A DNA stretch of 64,000 nucleotides. Source: Spirosoma aerolatum (GTDB taxonomy: Bacteria; Bacteroidota; Bacteroidia; Cytophagales; Spirosomataceae). The position numbers and the translations under genes were made by a program. The stretch is from NCBI RefSeq assembly GCF_002056795.1, contig NZ_CP020104.1:755001-819000 (forward strand). Direction: 5' to 3'. This document shows positions 16,822-26,569 of this stretch, piece after piece. Position 1 is the stretch's first letter. Each line of letters starts with the position of its first letter. The notes below the pieces were generated by a model. That model worked only from the letters and a program-made list of their open reading frames with translations, was not told the DNA's origin and did no database searches.

Positions 16822-17355
16822 TTACATATAATACGCCCAGTCGGCTTCGGGAAGGTACTCAACGAGCCCTTTCTCGGTTTTGCCGACGGCTACGCGACCT
16901 GAGCGAACAAACTCCAGAATCTCGTGTCGTTTGATGTAATTGAAAAAGTCGAAAATCTCGGTATCGTTTCCTGTTTTTTCAATCACTACATAATCCAGGC
17001 CCCAGTAAACGACCCAGGCTTTATACTGCTGGTTGATGGTTTCAACGTCAAGGGGTTTGCTGCCCAAACCTGTTGACACTTTAAACAGCGCAATTTCATT
17101 GTACACGATCTCATCGTTGAGATAACCGAAAACGGCCAGTACTTCAACGATTTTACGAATCTGCCGGACGAGTTTTTCAACCTCTTCGCGAGATTCATGC
17201 TTAATAACTATTGTAAAACGCGATACGCCTTTCCGCTCCGTTTCCGACACGGTCAGGCTTTCAATGTTGATGCGTCGACGGGTAAAAATGATCGTGATGC
17301 GATTTAGCAGCCCGATGGTGTTTTCCGTAAATATGCAGATGGTGTATGTTGTCAT
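16822..17355 (-). CDS. ilvN: acetolactate synthase small (regulatory) subunit
   Basis: Regulatory subunit that gives valine feedback to IlvB. The 177-residue protein begins with an ACT domain (TICIFTENTIGLLNRITIIF, then RRINIESLTVSETERKGVSRF) and has the small-subunit C-terminal domain after about residue 85. It lies between ilvB and ilvC. A long perfect hairpin fills the gap to ilvB. Confidence 0.93.
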   Translation of the reverse strand: MTTYTICIFTENTIGLLNRITIIFTRRRINIESLTVSETERKGVSRFTIVIKHESREEVEKLVRQIRKIVEVLAVFGYLNDEIVYNEIALFKVSTGLGSKPLDVETINQQYKAWVVYWGLDYVVIEKTGNDTEIFDFFNYIKRHEILEFVRSGRVAVGKTEKGLVEYLPEADWAYYM

Positions 17356-17360
17356 CGTTT

Positions 17361-17424
17361 GTGGTGTCGGGTTCTCAAACCCGACACGGTTTTAAGTGTG
17401 TCGGGTTTGAGAACCCGACACCAC
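17361..17424. repeat. perfect cross-shaped hairpin between ilvB and ilvN
   Basis: Two perfect 27-base arms (17361-17387 and 17398-17424) with a 10-base loop. Each arm is itself nearly palindromic, since GTGTCGGGTT pairs with AAACCCGACAC inside it. It starts one base after the ilvB stop and ends six bases before the ilvN start. It could hold back ilvN translation or protect the ilvB mRNA end. Confidence 0.9.
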
Positions 17425-17425
17425 G

Positions 17426-19171
17426 TTATTTCAATCTGATTTGCGCGACACTGGCACCTGCGGGCACCATTGGGAATACGTTCTCTTCTTTTTCGACGAT
17501 AACTTCCAGCAGATAAGGGCCATCGGAATTCAATAAGGTATCGAGCGAGTCGGATAAACTTTCCCGTTCGTTACAGGTGTGGCCAGCCATTCCGAACCCT
17601 TTGGCAATGGTTACAAAATCAGGATTTTGTAACTCGACAAACGAATACCGGCGCTCGTGAAACAACTGCTGCCACTGACGGACCATACCCAGGAAGTTGT
17701 TGTTCAGGATGATGGCTTTTACGGGCTGCTTGTTCTGGACGATGGTGCCTAGTTCCTGCAGCGTCATTTGGAAACAGCCATCACCGATGATCGCTACCAC
17801 CTGGCGATCAGGAGCACCGACTTGCGCTCCGAAGGCGGCCGGTAGGGCAAAACCCATGGTCCCCATACCACCCGATGTGACTAGGCTGTTGGGTCGACGG
17901 AATTGATAATAGCGGGAAGCCATCATCTGATGTTGCCCTACATCGGTGACCAGAATTGACTCACCCTTCGTTTTTTTGGAGAGCAGGTCAATCACTTCCG
18001 CCATTTTGATTTTACCCGTCTGGCTCGTCAGTTCAGGTACGGTTATGGTTTCATTCTCAATAGCATCATACTTCCTGAACTCGTTTCGCCAGACGGTATG
18101 GTCATTTGGATTGACCAGCGGAATCAGCGCTTTCAGGGCCTCTTTAGCATCACCAACAACCGGGGCATCGGCTCGAATAATTTTGTCGATTTCGGCCGGA
18201 TCGATTTCGATATGAACAACCTTCGCCTGCTTGATGTACTTGCTGGCATCGCCCGTTACGCGGTCGTCGAAACGCATGCCGATAGCAATAATCACATCGG
18301 CCTGATCGGTCATCACATTGGGGCCGTAGTTGCCATGCATACCCAGCCAGCCTACATACAGTGGGTGATCGGTGGAAATGGTTGACTGACCAAGCAGCGT
18401 AGTCGCTACTGGAATGCCTGTTTTTTCAACAAATTCCCGAAGCTCATCTTCGGCTTTGGCAATCTGAACACCGTGGCCGACCAGAATATAAGGCTTCTTT
18501 GCACTGTTGATTAGTTTGGCAGCCGCTTCGAGTTGTTCGTGCTTGGGCACACGACGAGGCTTATAACTAATGATACTCTGGCAACGCTCATACGCAAAGG
18601 GCTTCGTCATCAACTCCAGTTGTGCACTTTTGGTAATGTCGATCAGGACAGGACCGGGGCGACCAGATTGGGCGATATAGAATGCCTTTGACATAACTTC
18701 GGGAACTTCATCTGCATTGGTAATCTGATAGTTCCATTTGGTTATGGGCATCGTTACCCCCATTACGTCGGCCTCCTGAAAGGCATCGGTGCCCAGCAGC
18801 TTTTTGGCTACCTGACCAACAATGCAAACCATCGGGGTTGAGTCGATCAGGGCGTCGGCAATGGCCGTAACCAGGTTGGTAGCTCCGGGGCCAGAAGTTA
18901 CCAGACAGACCCCCGCCCGACCCGTTACGCGGGCATAACCTTCGGCAGCATGACCAGCCCCCTGCTCATGACGAACCAGAATATGATTGATACGCTCCTG
19001 AAAATCGTATAAGGCATCATAAACGGGCATGATGGCTCCGCCAGGATAACCGAAAATGGTGTCGACACCCTCTGCCACAAGTGCCTGCATGAGGGCATGC
19101 GAACCGTTGATGTAGGTAGGAGCCGGGGCGGTTTCAATGGCTTCCGGCATAACGTTGGCGATAGCTTCCAT
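17426..19171 (-). CDS. ilvB: acetolactate synthase large (catalytic) subunit
   Basis: Thiamine-diphosphate enzyme that joins two pyruvates, or pyruvate and 2-oxobutyrate. The 581-residue protein is of normal length: catalytic Glu in VRHEQGAGHAAEGYAR near 68, middle FAD-binding domain near 210-360, and the ThDP motif GDGCFQMTLQELGT to LNNNFLGMVRQW near 455-490. It lies between ilvD (80 bases upstream) and ilvN. Confidence 0.96.
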   Translation of the reverse strand: MEAIANVMPEAIETAPAPTYINGSHALMQALVAEGVDTIFGYPGGAIMPVYDALYDFQERINHILVRHEQGAGHAAEGYARVTGRAGVCLVTSGPGATNLVTAIADALIDSTPMVCIVGQVAKKLLGTDAFQEADVMGVTMPITKWNYQITNADEVPEVMSKAFYIAQSGRPGPVLIDITKSAQLELMTKPFAYERCQSIISYKPRRVPKHEQLEAAAKLINSAKKPYILVGHGVQIAKAEDELREFVEKTGIPVATTLLGQSTISTDHPLYVGWLGMHGNYGPNVMTDQADVIIAIGMRFDDRVTGDASKYIKQAKVVHIEIDPAEIDKIIRADAPVVGDAKEALKALIPLVNPNDHTVWRNEFRKYDAIENETITVPELTSQTGKIKMAEVIDLLSKKTKGESILVTDVGQHQMMASRYYQFRRPNSLVTSGGMGTMGFALPAAFGAQVGAPDRQVVAIIGDGCFQMTLQELGTIVQNKQPVKAIILNNNFLGMVRQWQQLFHERRYSFVELQNPDFVTIAKGFGMAGHTCNERESLSDSLDTLLNSDGPYLLEVIVEKEENVFPMVPAGASVAQIRLK

Positions 19172-19251
19172 GATGCTTGTAGCGGTTTTTAAGGTCGTAT
19201 TCAGTTTGTTGTGTTGATTCGTTTTACCATTTACTGAGGGAACGATGTTAG

Positions 19252-20952
19252 CTACGCTTCATCGGTTACGCAACCCTCACTGGCTGATTTTACGTTTCGA
19301 ATGTATTTGCCCAGGACGCCTTTGGTGAATCGTGGAGCGGGTTGTTGCCATTCACTCTTCCGATACGCCATTTCTTCATCCGAGATCTGCAGAATGATTT
19401 CGCGTGTGGTAGCATCGATGGTAATACGATCACCATCTTTAACAAGGGCAATCGGGCCACCTTCGTAGGCTTCGGGCGTTACGTGACCGACAACGAACCC
19501 GTGTGTGCCACCTGAGAAGCGCCCATCAGTAATCAGGGCTACTTTATCGCCAAGACCAGCTCCCATAATGGCCGAGGTAGGTTTCAGCATTTCGCTCATG
19601 CCAGGGCCACCTTTAGGGCCTGCATTCCGAATCACCAGCACTTGTCCGGGTAGAATTTCGCCTTTCGACAGCGCTTCAATGACTTCGCCCTCGTGTTCGC
19701 AAACTTTCGCTATTCCGTCAAATTTCAGCCCTTCCTTACCCGTGATCTTCGCGACTGCGCCCGTTGGCGAGAGGTTGCCGCGTAAAATCTGAATATGTCC
19801 GGTTGGCTTAATGGGCTGACTTAGCGGGAATACAATCTTTTGCGTTTCGAAATTCAGATCAGCGGCTTCTTCCAGGTTTTCTGCTACCGTTTTTCCGGTT
19901 ACAGTCAGGCAATCGCCGTGGATATAGCCGTTCTGATATAAGTATTTCATGACGGCTGGAACACCCCCAATAGCGAGCATGTCTTCCATATAATACTTGC
20001 CACTTGGCTTCAGATCGGCAATTAAAGGGGTCCGGTCGCTAATCGCCTGAATTTCGTCGAGGGTAAGTTCAATATCGGCTGCCCGCGCAATAGCCAGGTA
20101 ATGCAGAACGGCATTGGTAGAACCGCCCAGGGCCATTACAATCGTTAGAGCGTTTTCGAGCGATTTGCGGGTAATGATCTCTTTCGGTGTGATGTTCCGT
20201 TCGAGTAACAGCCGCATAGCAGCACCGATTTTCTTACACTCTTCCTGTTTGCCTTCGTGAGTAGCTGGATAGGTGCTACTAAATGGCAGACTTAGGCCCA
20301 TCGCTTCGATGCTGCTTGCCATGGTATTGGCGGTGTACATACCGCCACAGGCACCGGCACCCGGAATCGAGTTTTTGATAACGCCTTCGTAATCTTCGTC
20401 GGAAATGTTGCCTGCGTATTTTTTACCTAGTGCTTCGAAGGCCGACACAATATCCAGTTTCTGACCTTTATAATGGCCCGAGCGAATGGTACCACCGTAA
20501 ACCATAATACCAGGCCGATCAAGTCGGGCCATGGCCATGACGGCACCCGGCATATTTTTGTCGCAACCTACTACCGTTACCACACCGTCGTACCACTGAG
20601 CCGCTACTACCGATTCAATGGAATCGGCAATGAGGTCGCGGCTGGGTAGCGAGTACCGCATACCGTCGTTGCCGTTGGTCATTCCATCCGATACACCGAT
20701 TGTATTGAAAATAAGTCCAACGAGTCCATTCGCCTGGATTCCCTGCTTAACATATACCGAGAGTCCGTTTAGGTGCATATTGCAGGTGTTGCCTTCGTAG
20801 CCCGTGCTGGCAATGCCAATCTGAGGCTTCTGCATGTCGTCTTCCGTAAGGCCTACACCATAGAGCATGGCTTTGGCGGCTGGGTTACTAATTTCCTGTG
20901 TAAGGGTACGACTAAAGCGATTCAGTTCAGTAGGAGTTGATTCGGTAAGCAT
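19252..20952 (-). CDS. ilvD: dihydroxy-acid dehydratase
   Basis: Fe-S enzyme that dehydrates the dihydroxy acids of valine and isoleucine synthesis. The 566-residue protein has the three cluster cysteines in TCNMH near 57, GCDKNMPG near 124 and [12 protein letters not shown] near 196, and the C-terminal [15 protein letters not shown] motif near 475. It is the first gene of the ilvDBNC-A run. Its short leader holds the 30-base element shared with leuA. Confidence 0.96.
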   Translation of the reverse strand: MLTESTPTELNRFSRTLTQEISNPAAKAMLYGVGLTEDDMQKPQIGIASTGYEGNTCNMHLNGLSVYVKQGIQANGLVGLIFNTIGVSDGMTNGNDGMRYSLPSRDLIADSIESVVAAQWYDGVVTVVGCDKNMPGAVMAMARLDRPGIMVYGGTIRSGHYKGQKLDIVSAFEALGKKYAGNISDEDYEGVIKNSIPGAGACGGMYTANTMASSIEAMGLSLPFSSTYPATHEGKQEECKKIGAAMRLLLERNITPKEIITRKSLENALTIVMALGGSTNAVLHYLAIARAADIELTLDEIQAISDRTPLIADLKPSGKYYMEDMLAIGGVPAVMKYLYQNGYIHGDCLTVTGKTVAENLEEAADLNFETQKIVFPLSQPIKPTGHIQILRGNLSPTGAVAKITGKEGLKFDGIAKVCEHEGEVIEALSKGEILPGQVLVIRNAGPKGGPGMSEMLKPTSAIMGAGLGDKVALITDGRFSGGTHGFVVGHVTPEAYEGGPIALVKDGDRITIDATTREIILQISDEEMAYRKSEWQQPAPRFTKGVLGKYIRNVKSASEGCVTDEA

Positions 20953-20964
20953 ATTTTACAATTA

Positions 20965-20994
20965 GCGAAATTTCGCTGCTGGTGTAATAACGCT
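20965..20994 (-). promoter_or_regulatory. palindromic element in the ilvD leader
   Basis: Second copy of the 30-base element in front of leuA (25 of 30 identical), with the same perfect 12-base palindrome GCGAAATTTCGC. It ends 12 bases before the ilvD start codon. The promoter itself is less clear here: a TTG near 21028 and a T-rich -7 region match only loosely. Confidence 0.65.
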
Positions 20995-21041
20995 GTAAAG
21001 AAAAATTATGTTTTTCGAAAAGGCAAGAAAAAAATGATTAT

Positions 21042-21073
21042 TTGTCGGTTAAAATACGTGAGTATTACTTTTG
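21042..21073 (+). promoter_or_regulatory. murQ promoter
   Basis: TTG at 21042-21044, 21 bases, then TACTTTTG at 21066-21073, an exact TAnnTTTG. The murQ ATG follows four bases later, so the transcript would begin at or next to the start codon (leaderless or nearly so). Confidence 0.7.
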
Positions 21074-21077
21074 AGGT

Positions 21078-21878
21078 ATGACAACAGAAAGCACATCCTA
21101 TTACGACCATCTGGAGCAGATGTCGGTTCACGACTTGCTCGTTACAATAAACAAGGAAGATCAAACGGTTCCGCTGGCCGTGGAGAAGGCTATTCCGCAG
21201 ATTGAAGCACTAGTAGACGAAACGGCTAAACGCATGAAAGAAGGCGGACGGCTCTTTTATATCGGAGCGGGCACCAGTGGCCGACTGGGTATTGTCGATG
21301 CGTCGGAGTGTCCACCAACCTATGGTGTTCCACACGATTTAGTTATTGGCCTAATTGCCGGAGGGGATGGAGCCATTCGGAAAGCCGTAGAATTTGCTGA
21401 AGATGATCCTGAGCAAGCCTGGAAAGACATGGCTCCCTATCATCCTGATTCGCTGGATACTGTTATCGGGATTGCGGCTTCAGGTAGAACCCCCTATGTA
21501 ATTGGTGGCCTGGAGGAGGCCCGGAAAGCTGGTTTGCTAACTGGTTGTATAGTCTGTAATGAAGGCTCAGCAGTGGCAAAAGCAGCCGAATATCCGGTTG
21601 AAGTAGTGGTAGGCCCCGAGTTTGTGACGGGCAGCACACGTATGAAAGCGGGAACAGCCCAGAAATTGGTCCTGAACATGCTTTCGACGTCGGTTATGAT
21701 TCGTCTGGGCCGGGTAAAAGGCAACAAAATGGTTGATATGCAATTGTCGAATATTAAGTTGCAGGACCGGGCCGCTCGTATGGTCATGGACGAGTTGGGC
21801 GTTGATCGTCAGAAAGCAGAAGCGCTTTTGGCACAATTTGGCAACGTCCGGGGAGCAATCGAAGGATATAAGCCGTAA
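21078..21878 (+). CDS. murQ: N-acetylmuramic acid 6-phosphate etherase
   Basis: Splits the lactyl ether of MurNAc-6-phosphate to GlcNAc-6-phosphate and lactate in cell-wall recycling. The 266-residue SIS-fold protein has YIGAGTSGRLGIVDASECPP near 55 and VTGSTRMKAGTAQK near 182, both family signatures. It is about 30 residues shorter than the E. coli enzyme, mostly at the C-terminus. It is divergent from ilvD and convergent with the GntR-type regulator, with a perfect hairpin between the two ends. Confidence 0.94.
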   Translation: MTTESTSYYDHLEQMSVHDLLVTINKEDQTVPLAVEKAIPQIEALVDETAKRMKEGGRLFYIGAGTSGRLGIVDASECPPTYGVPHDLVIGLIAGGDGAIRKAVEFAEDDPEQAWKDMAPYHPDSLDTVIGIAASGRTPYVIGGLEEARKAGLLTGCIVCNEGSAVAKAAEYPVEVVVGPEFVTGSTRMKAGTAQKLVLNMLSTSVMIRLGRVKGNKMVDMQLSNIKLQDRAARMVMDELGVDRQKAEALLAQFGNVRGAIEGYKP

Positions 21879-21941
21879 ATAAGTTAATAAGCAATAGGCA
21901 TTAATTAAGTGCTGAATCTGTTTGAACTTTTCAAATTTCGT

Positions 21942-22006
21942 CAAAACTGGGTGCCTTTTTTGTCATGCTGACGAAGGAAGCATGACAAAAAAGGCACCCA
22001 GTTTTG
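21942..22006. repeat. perfect hairpin between murQ and the GntR-type gene
   Basis: Arms 21942-21969 and 21979-22006 are 28 bases each and perfectly complementary. The loop side carries TTTTTGTCATGCTGACGAAG, related to the hairpin at 61250-61338 (TTTTTGTCATCCCGACGCAG). The convergent genes and the T/A-rich stem suit a two-way terminator made from a repeat-family member. Confidence 0.88.
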
Positions 22007-22024
22007 GCTCCATCCGTAAATGTT

Positions 22025-23068
22025 CTATAGTGACTTTCGTACGATTAGGCGGAAGGGATTTTCAATATGTTCCTGACTGCCATTCAGAATCAGTTGGGCG
22101 GCCGTTCGTCCCATCTGCGCAAAATCGGTTGAAATCACCGTAATCCCTTCCAGCAGAAATTCTTTTAGGGGTGTGTCATTATAGGAAAGTATTCCTACTT
22201 CCTGCCCGATGCCATAGGCCGTCTGCTTTATTTTCTTGATCAGTTCGACCAAATCCTCCTCCATTAAATTGATATAGGCCTGCTGGGATAGGATAGGTTC
22301 CTGCCGAATGTCATGAATAACCCTGGTTTGAAACCCATACTCATAACAGAATTTATAGAAACCGTTCAGTATCGCTTTGGGGTGATAGGTGTAGGAAGGC
22401 ACAAGAATACTGATGGTCCTGTATTTCCTTAGCAGAGGCAACGCTTCAATCAGCGCCTGATAGAGATCCTTTTCGAAGTTCTGAAATACAGCCGCATAGT
22501 TGCCGGTTATGCCGTCGAGCAGTTTGTCGAGAATCACCAGTTTATGCTTAGGTAAGCTATTGATCAGCTCAGCGGCCTTCTCTTCCCCGTCGAAAAAGTG
22601 GCCGATGATTACATAATGCGTATGATTATGAGCCTGACGCTGAATTAAGTCCCGGAATAAGCGAAAATCGTTGTTATAAATAAAGAAGTCAATCGCTACA
22701 GTATCGCCCAGCATCTCGACAAAGGAGTCGTAGATGATTTTTTTATGGGCGCTTAACTTATTGAATAACAGGAATATTTTTAGGTTATTTCCCGTTGGTG
22801 TATAGTTAATGTAAAAGCCCTTGCCTTTTACACCGCCAATAATCTCTTTCTCTTTCAGTAATTCATACGCTCGCTCAATGGTGCCCTTCGACACGTCGAA
22901 AGAAGCACATAACTCGTGAATCGACGGTAGTTTGTCGCCCGGTAGAATATCCCGATTTTCAATACCTTCTACGATTGAGTTATAAATCTGCTGGTATTTG
23001 GGGGTATTCGAGTAGTCATTGATTTTTATGTGATCGATCATCTCTGATGTCAAATGTCCAGACAGCAT
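22025..23068 (-). CDS. GntR family transcriptional regulator with sugar-binding domain
   Basis: A 347-residue regulator. Residues about 15-90 are a GntR winged helix (YQQIYNSIVEGIENRDILPG, then LPSIHELCASFDVSKGTIERAYELL). Residues about 95-347 resemble a LacI/periplasmic-binding-protein effector domain (VGILSYNDTPLKEFLLEGITVISTDFAQMG). GTG at 23071 precedes the ATG at 23068; ATG at 23041 is also possible. It is divergent from the SusC/SusD operon, and a palindrome lies between them, so it probably controls that locus in response to a sugar. Confidence 0.87.
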   Translation of the reverse strand: MLSGHLTSEMIDHIKINDYSNTPKYQQIYNSIVEGIENRDILPGDKLPSIHELCASFDVSKGTIERAYELLKEKEIIGGVKGKGFYINYTPTGNNLKIFLLFNKLSAHKKIIYDSFVEMLGDTVAIDFFIYNNDFRLFRDLIQRQAHNHTHYVIIGHFFDGEEKAAELINSLPKHKLVILDKLLDGITGNYAAVFQNFEKDLYQALIEALPLLRKYRTISILVPSYTYHPKAILNGFYKFCYEYGFQTRVIHDIRQEPILSQQAYINLMEEDLVELIKKIKQTAYGIGQEVGILSYNDTPLKEFLLEGITVISTDFAQMGRTAAQLILNGSQEHIENPFRLIVRKSL

Positions 23069-23077
23069 CACTTGTAA

Positions 23078-23110
23078 ACTTACTTTTAGGGATGTACAGT
23101 AAAAGTAAGT
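23078..23110. promoter_or_regulatory. candidate operator for the GntR-type regulator
   Basis: Perfect 11-base arms ACTTACTTTTA (23078-23088) and TAAAAGTAAGT (23100-23110), 11 bases apart, ten bases upstream of the regulator's ATG and about 180 bases before susC. The symmetry and place fit autoregulation and control of the divergent operon. Confidence 0.55.
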
Positions 23111-23287
23111 GTTTACTAAAAAGCAGTAATACCGCCCGATATATTGAAAATTCTTAAAATCTTAATCAAATAATGACAAAACTGGGTAGGTATAGGAAAG
23201 TTACCCCTCCATGTTTATCAATATTTGAGTATTCGCTTATGTTTTTTCTATATCTATTTCTGGTAACCCTATTCGATCTAAACCTCC

Positions 23288-26200
23288 ATGAAAAAAATTT
23301 ATCAACTAGCTACGCTGGGCTTGATAGCGGGAATGGTCCCCGGCTTCGCTCAGACGGTGCAGCAAACTGAGTCGAAACGAAGTGATTTGATGGCAGGACA
23401 GTTGCTGGCGCTGCACGTTCCCAGACCGGACCTATCCTATGAAATCGCTCCAACAGCGGATATAACCATTTCGGGGAAGGTGACCGATGAGAAAGGTGAT
23501 TTGTTGGCAGGCGTTAGTGTAATTGTAAAAGGGACCACCCAGGGAACAACAACTGATGGCACAGGTAGCTTTCGGATTGCCGTGCCTGATACCCGCGCTA
23601 CACTGGTGTTTAGCTTTGTAGGCTATGCCAAAAAGGAAGTGCTTGTTGGGAGCCAGACATCTCTGACTGTGGCCCTGACGCCCGACGATCAGACTCTCAA
23701 TGAAGTTGTAGTGGTGGGTTATGGTAGTCAGTTGAAGAAGGAAGTTACGGGCGCTGTTCAGACCATCAGCTCTCAGGAAATTAAAGACTTACCTGTTTCG
23801 CAGATCGGGCAGAAGTTACAAGGCCGACTGGCCGGTGTTCAGATCAATCAGGCAACGGGTAAGCCCGGACAGGGAATCAGCATTCGGATTCGGGGGCAGG
23901 TTTCGGTGTCGGCAGGTAGCGATCCCTTGTATGTTATTGACGGATTCCCGATAACGGGGAATATCGCGCAGTTGAACCCCGACGAAATCGAAGACCTTTC
24001 GATTTTGAAAGATGCAGCTTCGACGTCCCTGTATGGATCACGGGCGGCCAATGGCGTTGTGCTTATTACCACGAAAAAAGGTAAACCTGGCCAGACAAAT
24101 ATCAGCTTCACCGCCTACACAGGTTTACAGAAAGTTCCTGTAAAAGGTCGGGTAAAAATGCTGAATGCTGTACAGTTTGCCCAGTTTAAGAAAGAATTCT
24201 ACGAAGATCAGTTGCTGCCTGTACCCGACATTTTCCAGAATCCATCGCAGTATGAAGGGAAAAACAACGACTGGTATGATGCCTTACTCCGTGTAGCACC
24301 CCTTCAAAGCTATAACCTGAGCATTTCGCACAATACCGAAAAATCGAATACATCGCTGGTTGCCGGTATTTTCAATCAGGATGGTGTAGTACTCAATAAC
24401 AAATACAAGCGGTACTCCCTGCGGATGAACTCAAACTATAACCTCTCCAATAAGGTTGCGATCGGGTTCAATGTAGCGCCTTCGTATGTGTTTGATAATA
24501 CACCCCGTACCGACGGTGATCGGGGCACCGGGATTTTGTTTAACGCCCTGCATACCTGGCCAATCATGCCGATTTATGATGCGAATGGGGAGCTCACGAA
24601 GTACAATACATTGCCGAGCAGCACGGGTAACATCTTTAACTATCCGAACTGGGTACGGGCCGCTAACGAACTGGTAAACGAAACGAAGAACACCAACCTG
24701 TTAGGAAACGCCTATATTCAGTTTCGGCCGATTACGGGGCTGACGTTGAAATCCACGATGAATATAGAATATACGAATTCTAAATTCTTCTTCTTTAACC
24801 CATCGACGGCCACAAGTGCGATCAACGTGCCGATTCCGACCACGGCAGTGTCTATTCGTCAGGGGCTGGAAAGCATGTCCTGGCTCAACGAGAACCTAGC
24901 CACATACGCAAAGAGCTTTAACGATCATAACTTTGAACTGCTGGCTGGTTTCACGAATCAGAAGTTCCGGTCGGAGTTTACACAGGTACAGGCCAATACC
25001 TATGCCGATGACCGGCTGCCAACTATTCAGGGCGCATTGAACATTGACCGGACAAATTCGCAAAACGGTGCCAACCAATGGTCATTAACGTCGTACCTGT
25101 CTCGGCTGACCTATAACTATAAAGGTAAATACCTGTTTACGGCGGCTATTCGTGCGGACGGGTCGTCTCGGTTCGGTTTGAACAACCGCTGGGGTACATT
25201 CCCGTCGGCTTCGGTAGGCTGGGTTGTGTCGGATGAAGATTTCCTAAAAACCGTACCACAGGTTTCATTTGCCAAGCTGCGGGCTAGTTATGGAGTGATT
25301 GGTAACAACAACATTGGTAACTACACCCAATATGCATTGGTAAACAACACGACTAATGCCGTGTTTGGTAGCACCGTAGCAACGGGGGCAGTGGTTACGT
25401 CGCTGGCTAACCCAAACCTGGGTTGGGAAACGACGAAGCAGTTTGACATGGGGCTTGACCTGGGTCTGTTCAACGACCGTATCCAGTTTATCTATGATTT
25501 CTATACCAAACGGACCACTAATCTGTTGTATGCTGTGCAGGTGCCACAGGAATCGGGTTTCACTAACTTCAACGATAACATTGGCGAAATTAAATTCTGG
25601 GGTCACGAATTCTCGCTGACGACCAAAAACACGATGGGTAAACTGAAGTGGACCACCAACGCCAACATTTCGTTCAACCGCAATCAGGTTGTATCGCTGG
25701 CGCCAGGTATCGACCGGGTGTATGGAACATTCCACATTACGCAGGTAGGTCAGCCATTTGGCCAGTTCTACGGCCTGGTTAAACAGGGATATTATACGAG
25801 TGCAGAAGACCTCAAAAATTCGCCGATTATCCCAGGACGTTCGGCAATCGGAACGATCAAAATGAAAGATGTGAACGGTGATGGCGTTATTACCTATGGT
25901 GGCGATGCCGACGACCGGACCATCATCGGTAGCCCATTCCCCAAGTTCACCTACGGGATTACTAACGATCTGAAATACGGCAACTTCGATTTCTCGATCA
26001 CGGGTTCTGGCTCTTATGGAAATCAGTTGTGGGTTCGTCACCTATATAGCACGGCCAATCTGGACGGCGTATTCAACATGGTTGAAGGCGTAAAAGACCG
26101 TTTCCGCGTACAGAATACTATTGTCAACGGGGCGGCTGTGGCTACTAATGTGATCACACAGGGCGCGGGCCAGTTCGGAGCCACCAACAATGGTGGTAAC

Positions 26201-26503
26201 TACACCGGTATCGAGCGTGACTGGAACAGCACGCAGTTCCTGGCCGATGCGTCGTTTTTCACGATCAAAAACATAACGCTGGGCTACAACATTGGTGCTG
26301 TGAACAAACTGTTTAAATCGGCCCGGGTATATGCATCCTGTCAGCAAGTGTACATCTTCACGAAGTACTGGGGCGGACCGAATCCGGAAACGAGCGGAAA
26401 TGGTGCCGGAAATGGCGATGGCGGAAACCTGAGTCAGGGTGTTGATTTTTCGAACTATCCCGTTCCTCGTACCTACACAGCCGGGGTAACGCTGAATTTC
26501 TAA
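23288..26503 (+). CDS. SusC/RagA-type TonB-dependent outer membrane transporter
   Basis: A 1071-residue TonB-dependent receptor that would bring a glycan or glycoside across the outer membrane together with the SusD protein downstream. It has a signal peptide (to about residue 21), a CarboxypepD_reg-like beta-sandwich (about 57-135; ISGKVTDEKGDLLAGVSVIV), the SusC motif LNEVVVVGYGSQ near 137, a plug domain (about 145-255) and a long beta-barrel that ends in aromatic TLNF. No anti-sigma-interacting STN domain is seen. The start ATG at 23288 is followed directly by the signal peptide. Confidence 0.95.
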   Translation: MKKIYQLATLGLIAGMVPGFAQTVQQTESKRSDLMAGQLLALHVPRPDLSYEIAPTADITISGKVTDEKGDLLAGVSVIVKGTTQGTTTDGTGSFRIAVPDTRATLVFSFVGYAKKEVLVGSQTSLTVALTPDDQTLNEVVVVGYGSQLKKEVTGAVQTISSQEIKDLPVSQIGQKLQGRLAGVQINQATGKPGQGISIRIRGQVSVSAGSDPLYVIDGFPITGNIAQLNPDEIEDLSILKDAASTSLYGSRAANGVVLITTKKGKPGQTNISFTAYTGLQKVPVKGRVKMLNAVQFAQFKKEFYEDQLLPVPDIFQNPSQYEGKNNDWYDALLRVAPLQSYNLSISHNTEKSNTSLVAGIFNQDGVVLNNKYKRYSLRMNSNYNLSNKVAIGFNVAPSYVFDNTPRTDGDRGTGILFNALHTWPIMPIYDANGELTKYNTLPSSTGNIFNYPNWVRAANELVNETKNTNLLGNAYIQFRPITGLTLKSTMNIEYTNSKFFFFNPSTATSAINVPIPTTAVSIRQGLESMSWLNENLATYAKSFNDHNFELLAGFTNQKFRSEFTQVQANTYADDRLPTIQGALNIDRTNSQNGANQWSLTSYLSRLTYNYKGKYLFTAAIRADGSSRFGLNNRWGTFPSASVGWVVSDEDFLKTVPQVSFAKLRASYGVIGNNNIGNYTQYALVNNTTNAVFGSTVATGAVVTSLANPNLGWETTKQFDMGLDLGLFNDRIQFIYDFYTKRTTNLLYAVQVPQESGFTNFNDNIGEIKFWGHEFSLTTKNTMGKLKWTTNANISFNRNQVVSLAPGIDRVYGTFHITQVGQPFGQFYGLVKQGYYTSAEDLKNSPIIPGRSAIGTIKMKDVNGDGVITYGGDADDRTIIGSPFPKFTYGITNDLKYGNFDFSITGSGSYGNQLWVRHLYSTANLDGVFNMVEGVKDRFRVQNTIVNGAAVATNVITQGAGQFGATNNGGNYTGIERDWNSTQFLADASFFTIKNITLGYNIGAVNKLFKSARVYASCQQVYIFTKYWGGPNPETSGNGAGNGDGGNLSQGVDFSNYPVPRTYTAGVTLNF

Positions 26504-26569
26504 AAACACTACTCACTACATCGCTGGAGAATAAACAGTCCGCGACTAATCCTAAAAACCTTGTTTCCA

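Noticed and set aside
25265..26041. 258-residue frame antisense to susC
   Set aside because: The plus strand encodes a well-conserved SusC barrel; the antisense frame has no signal of its own.
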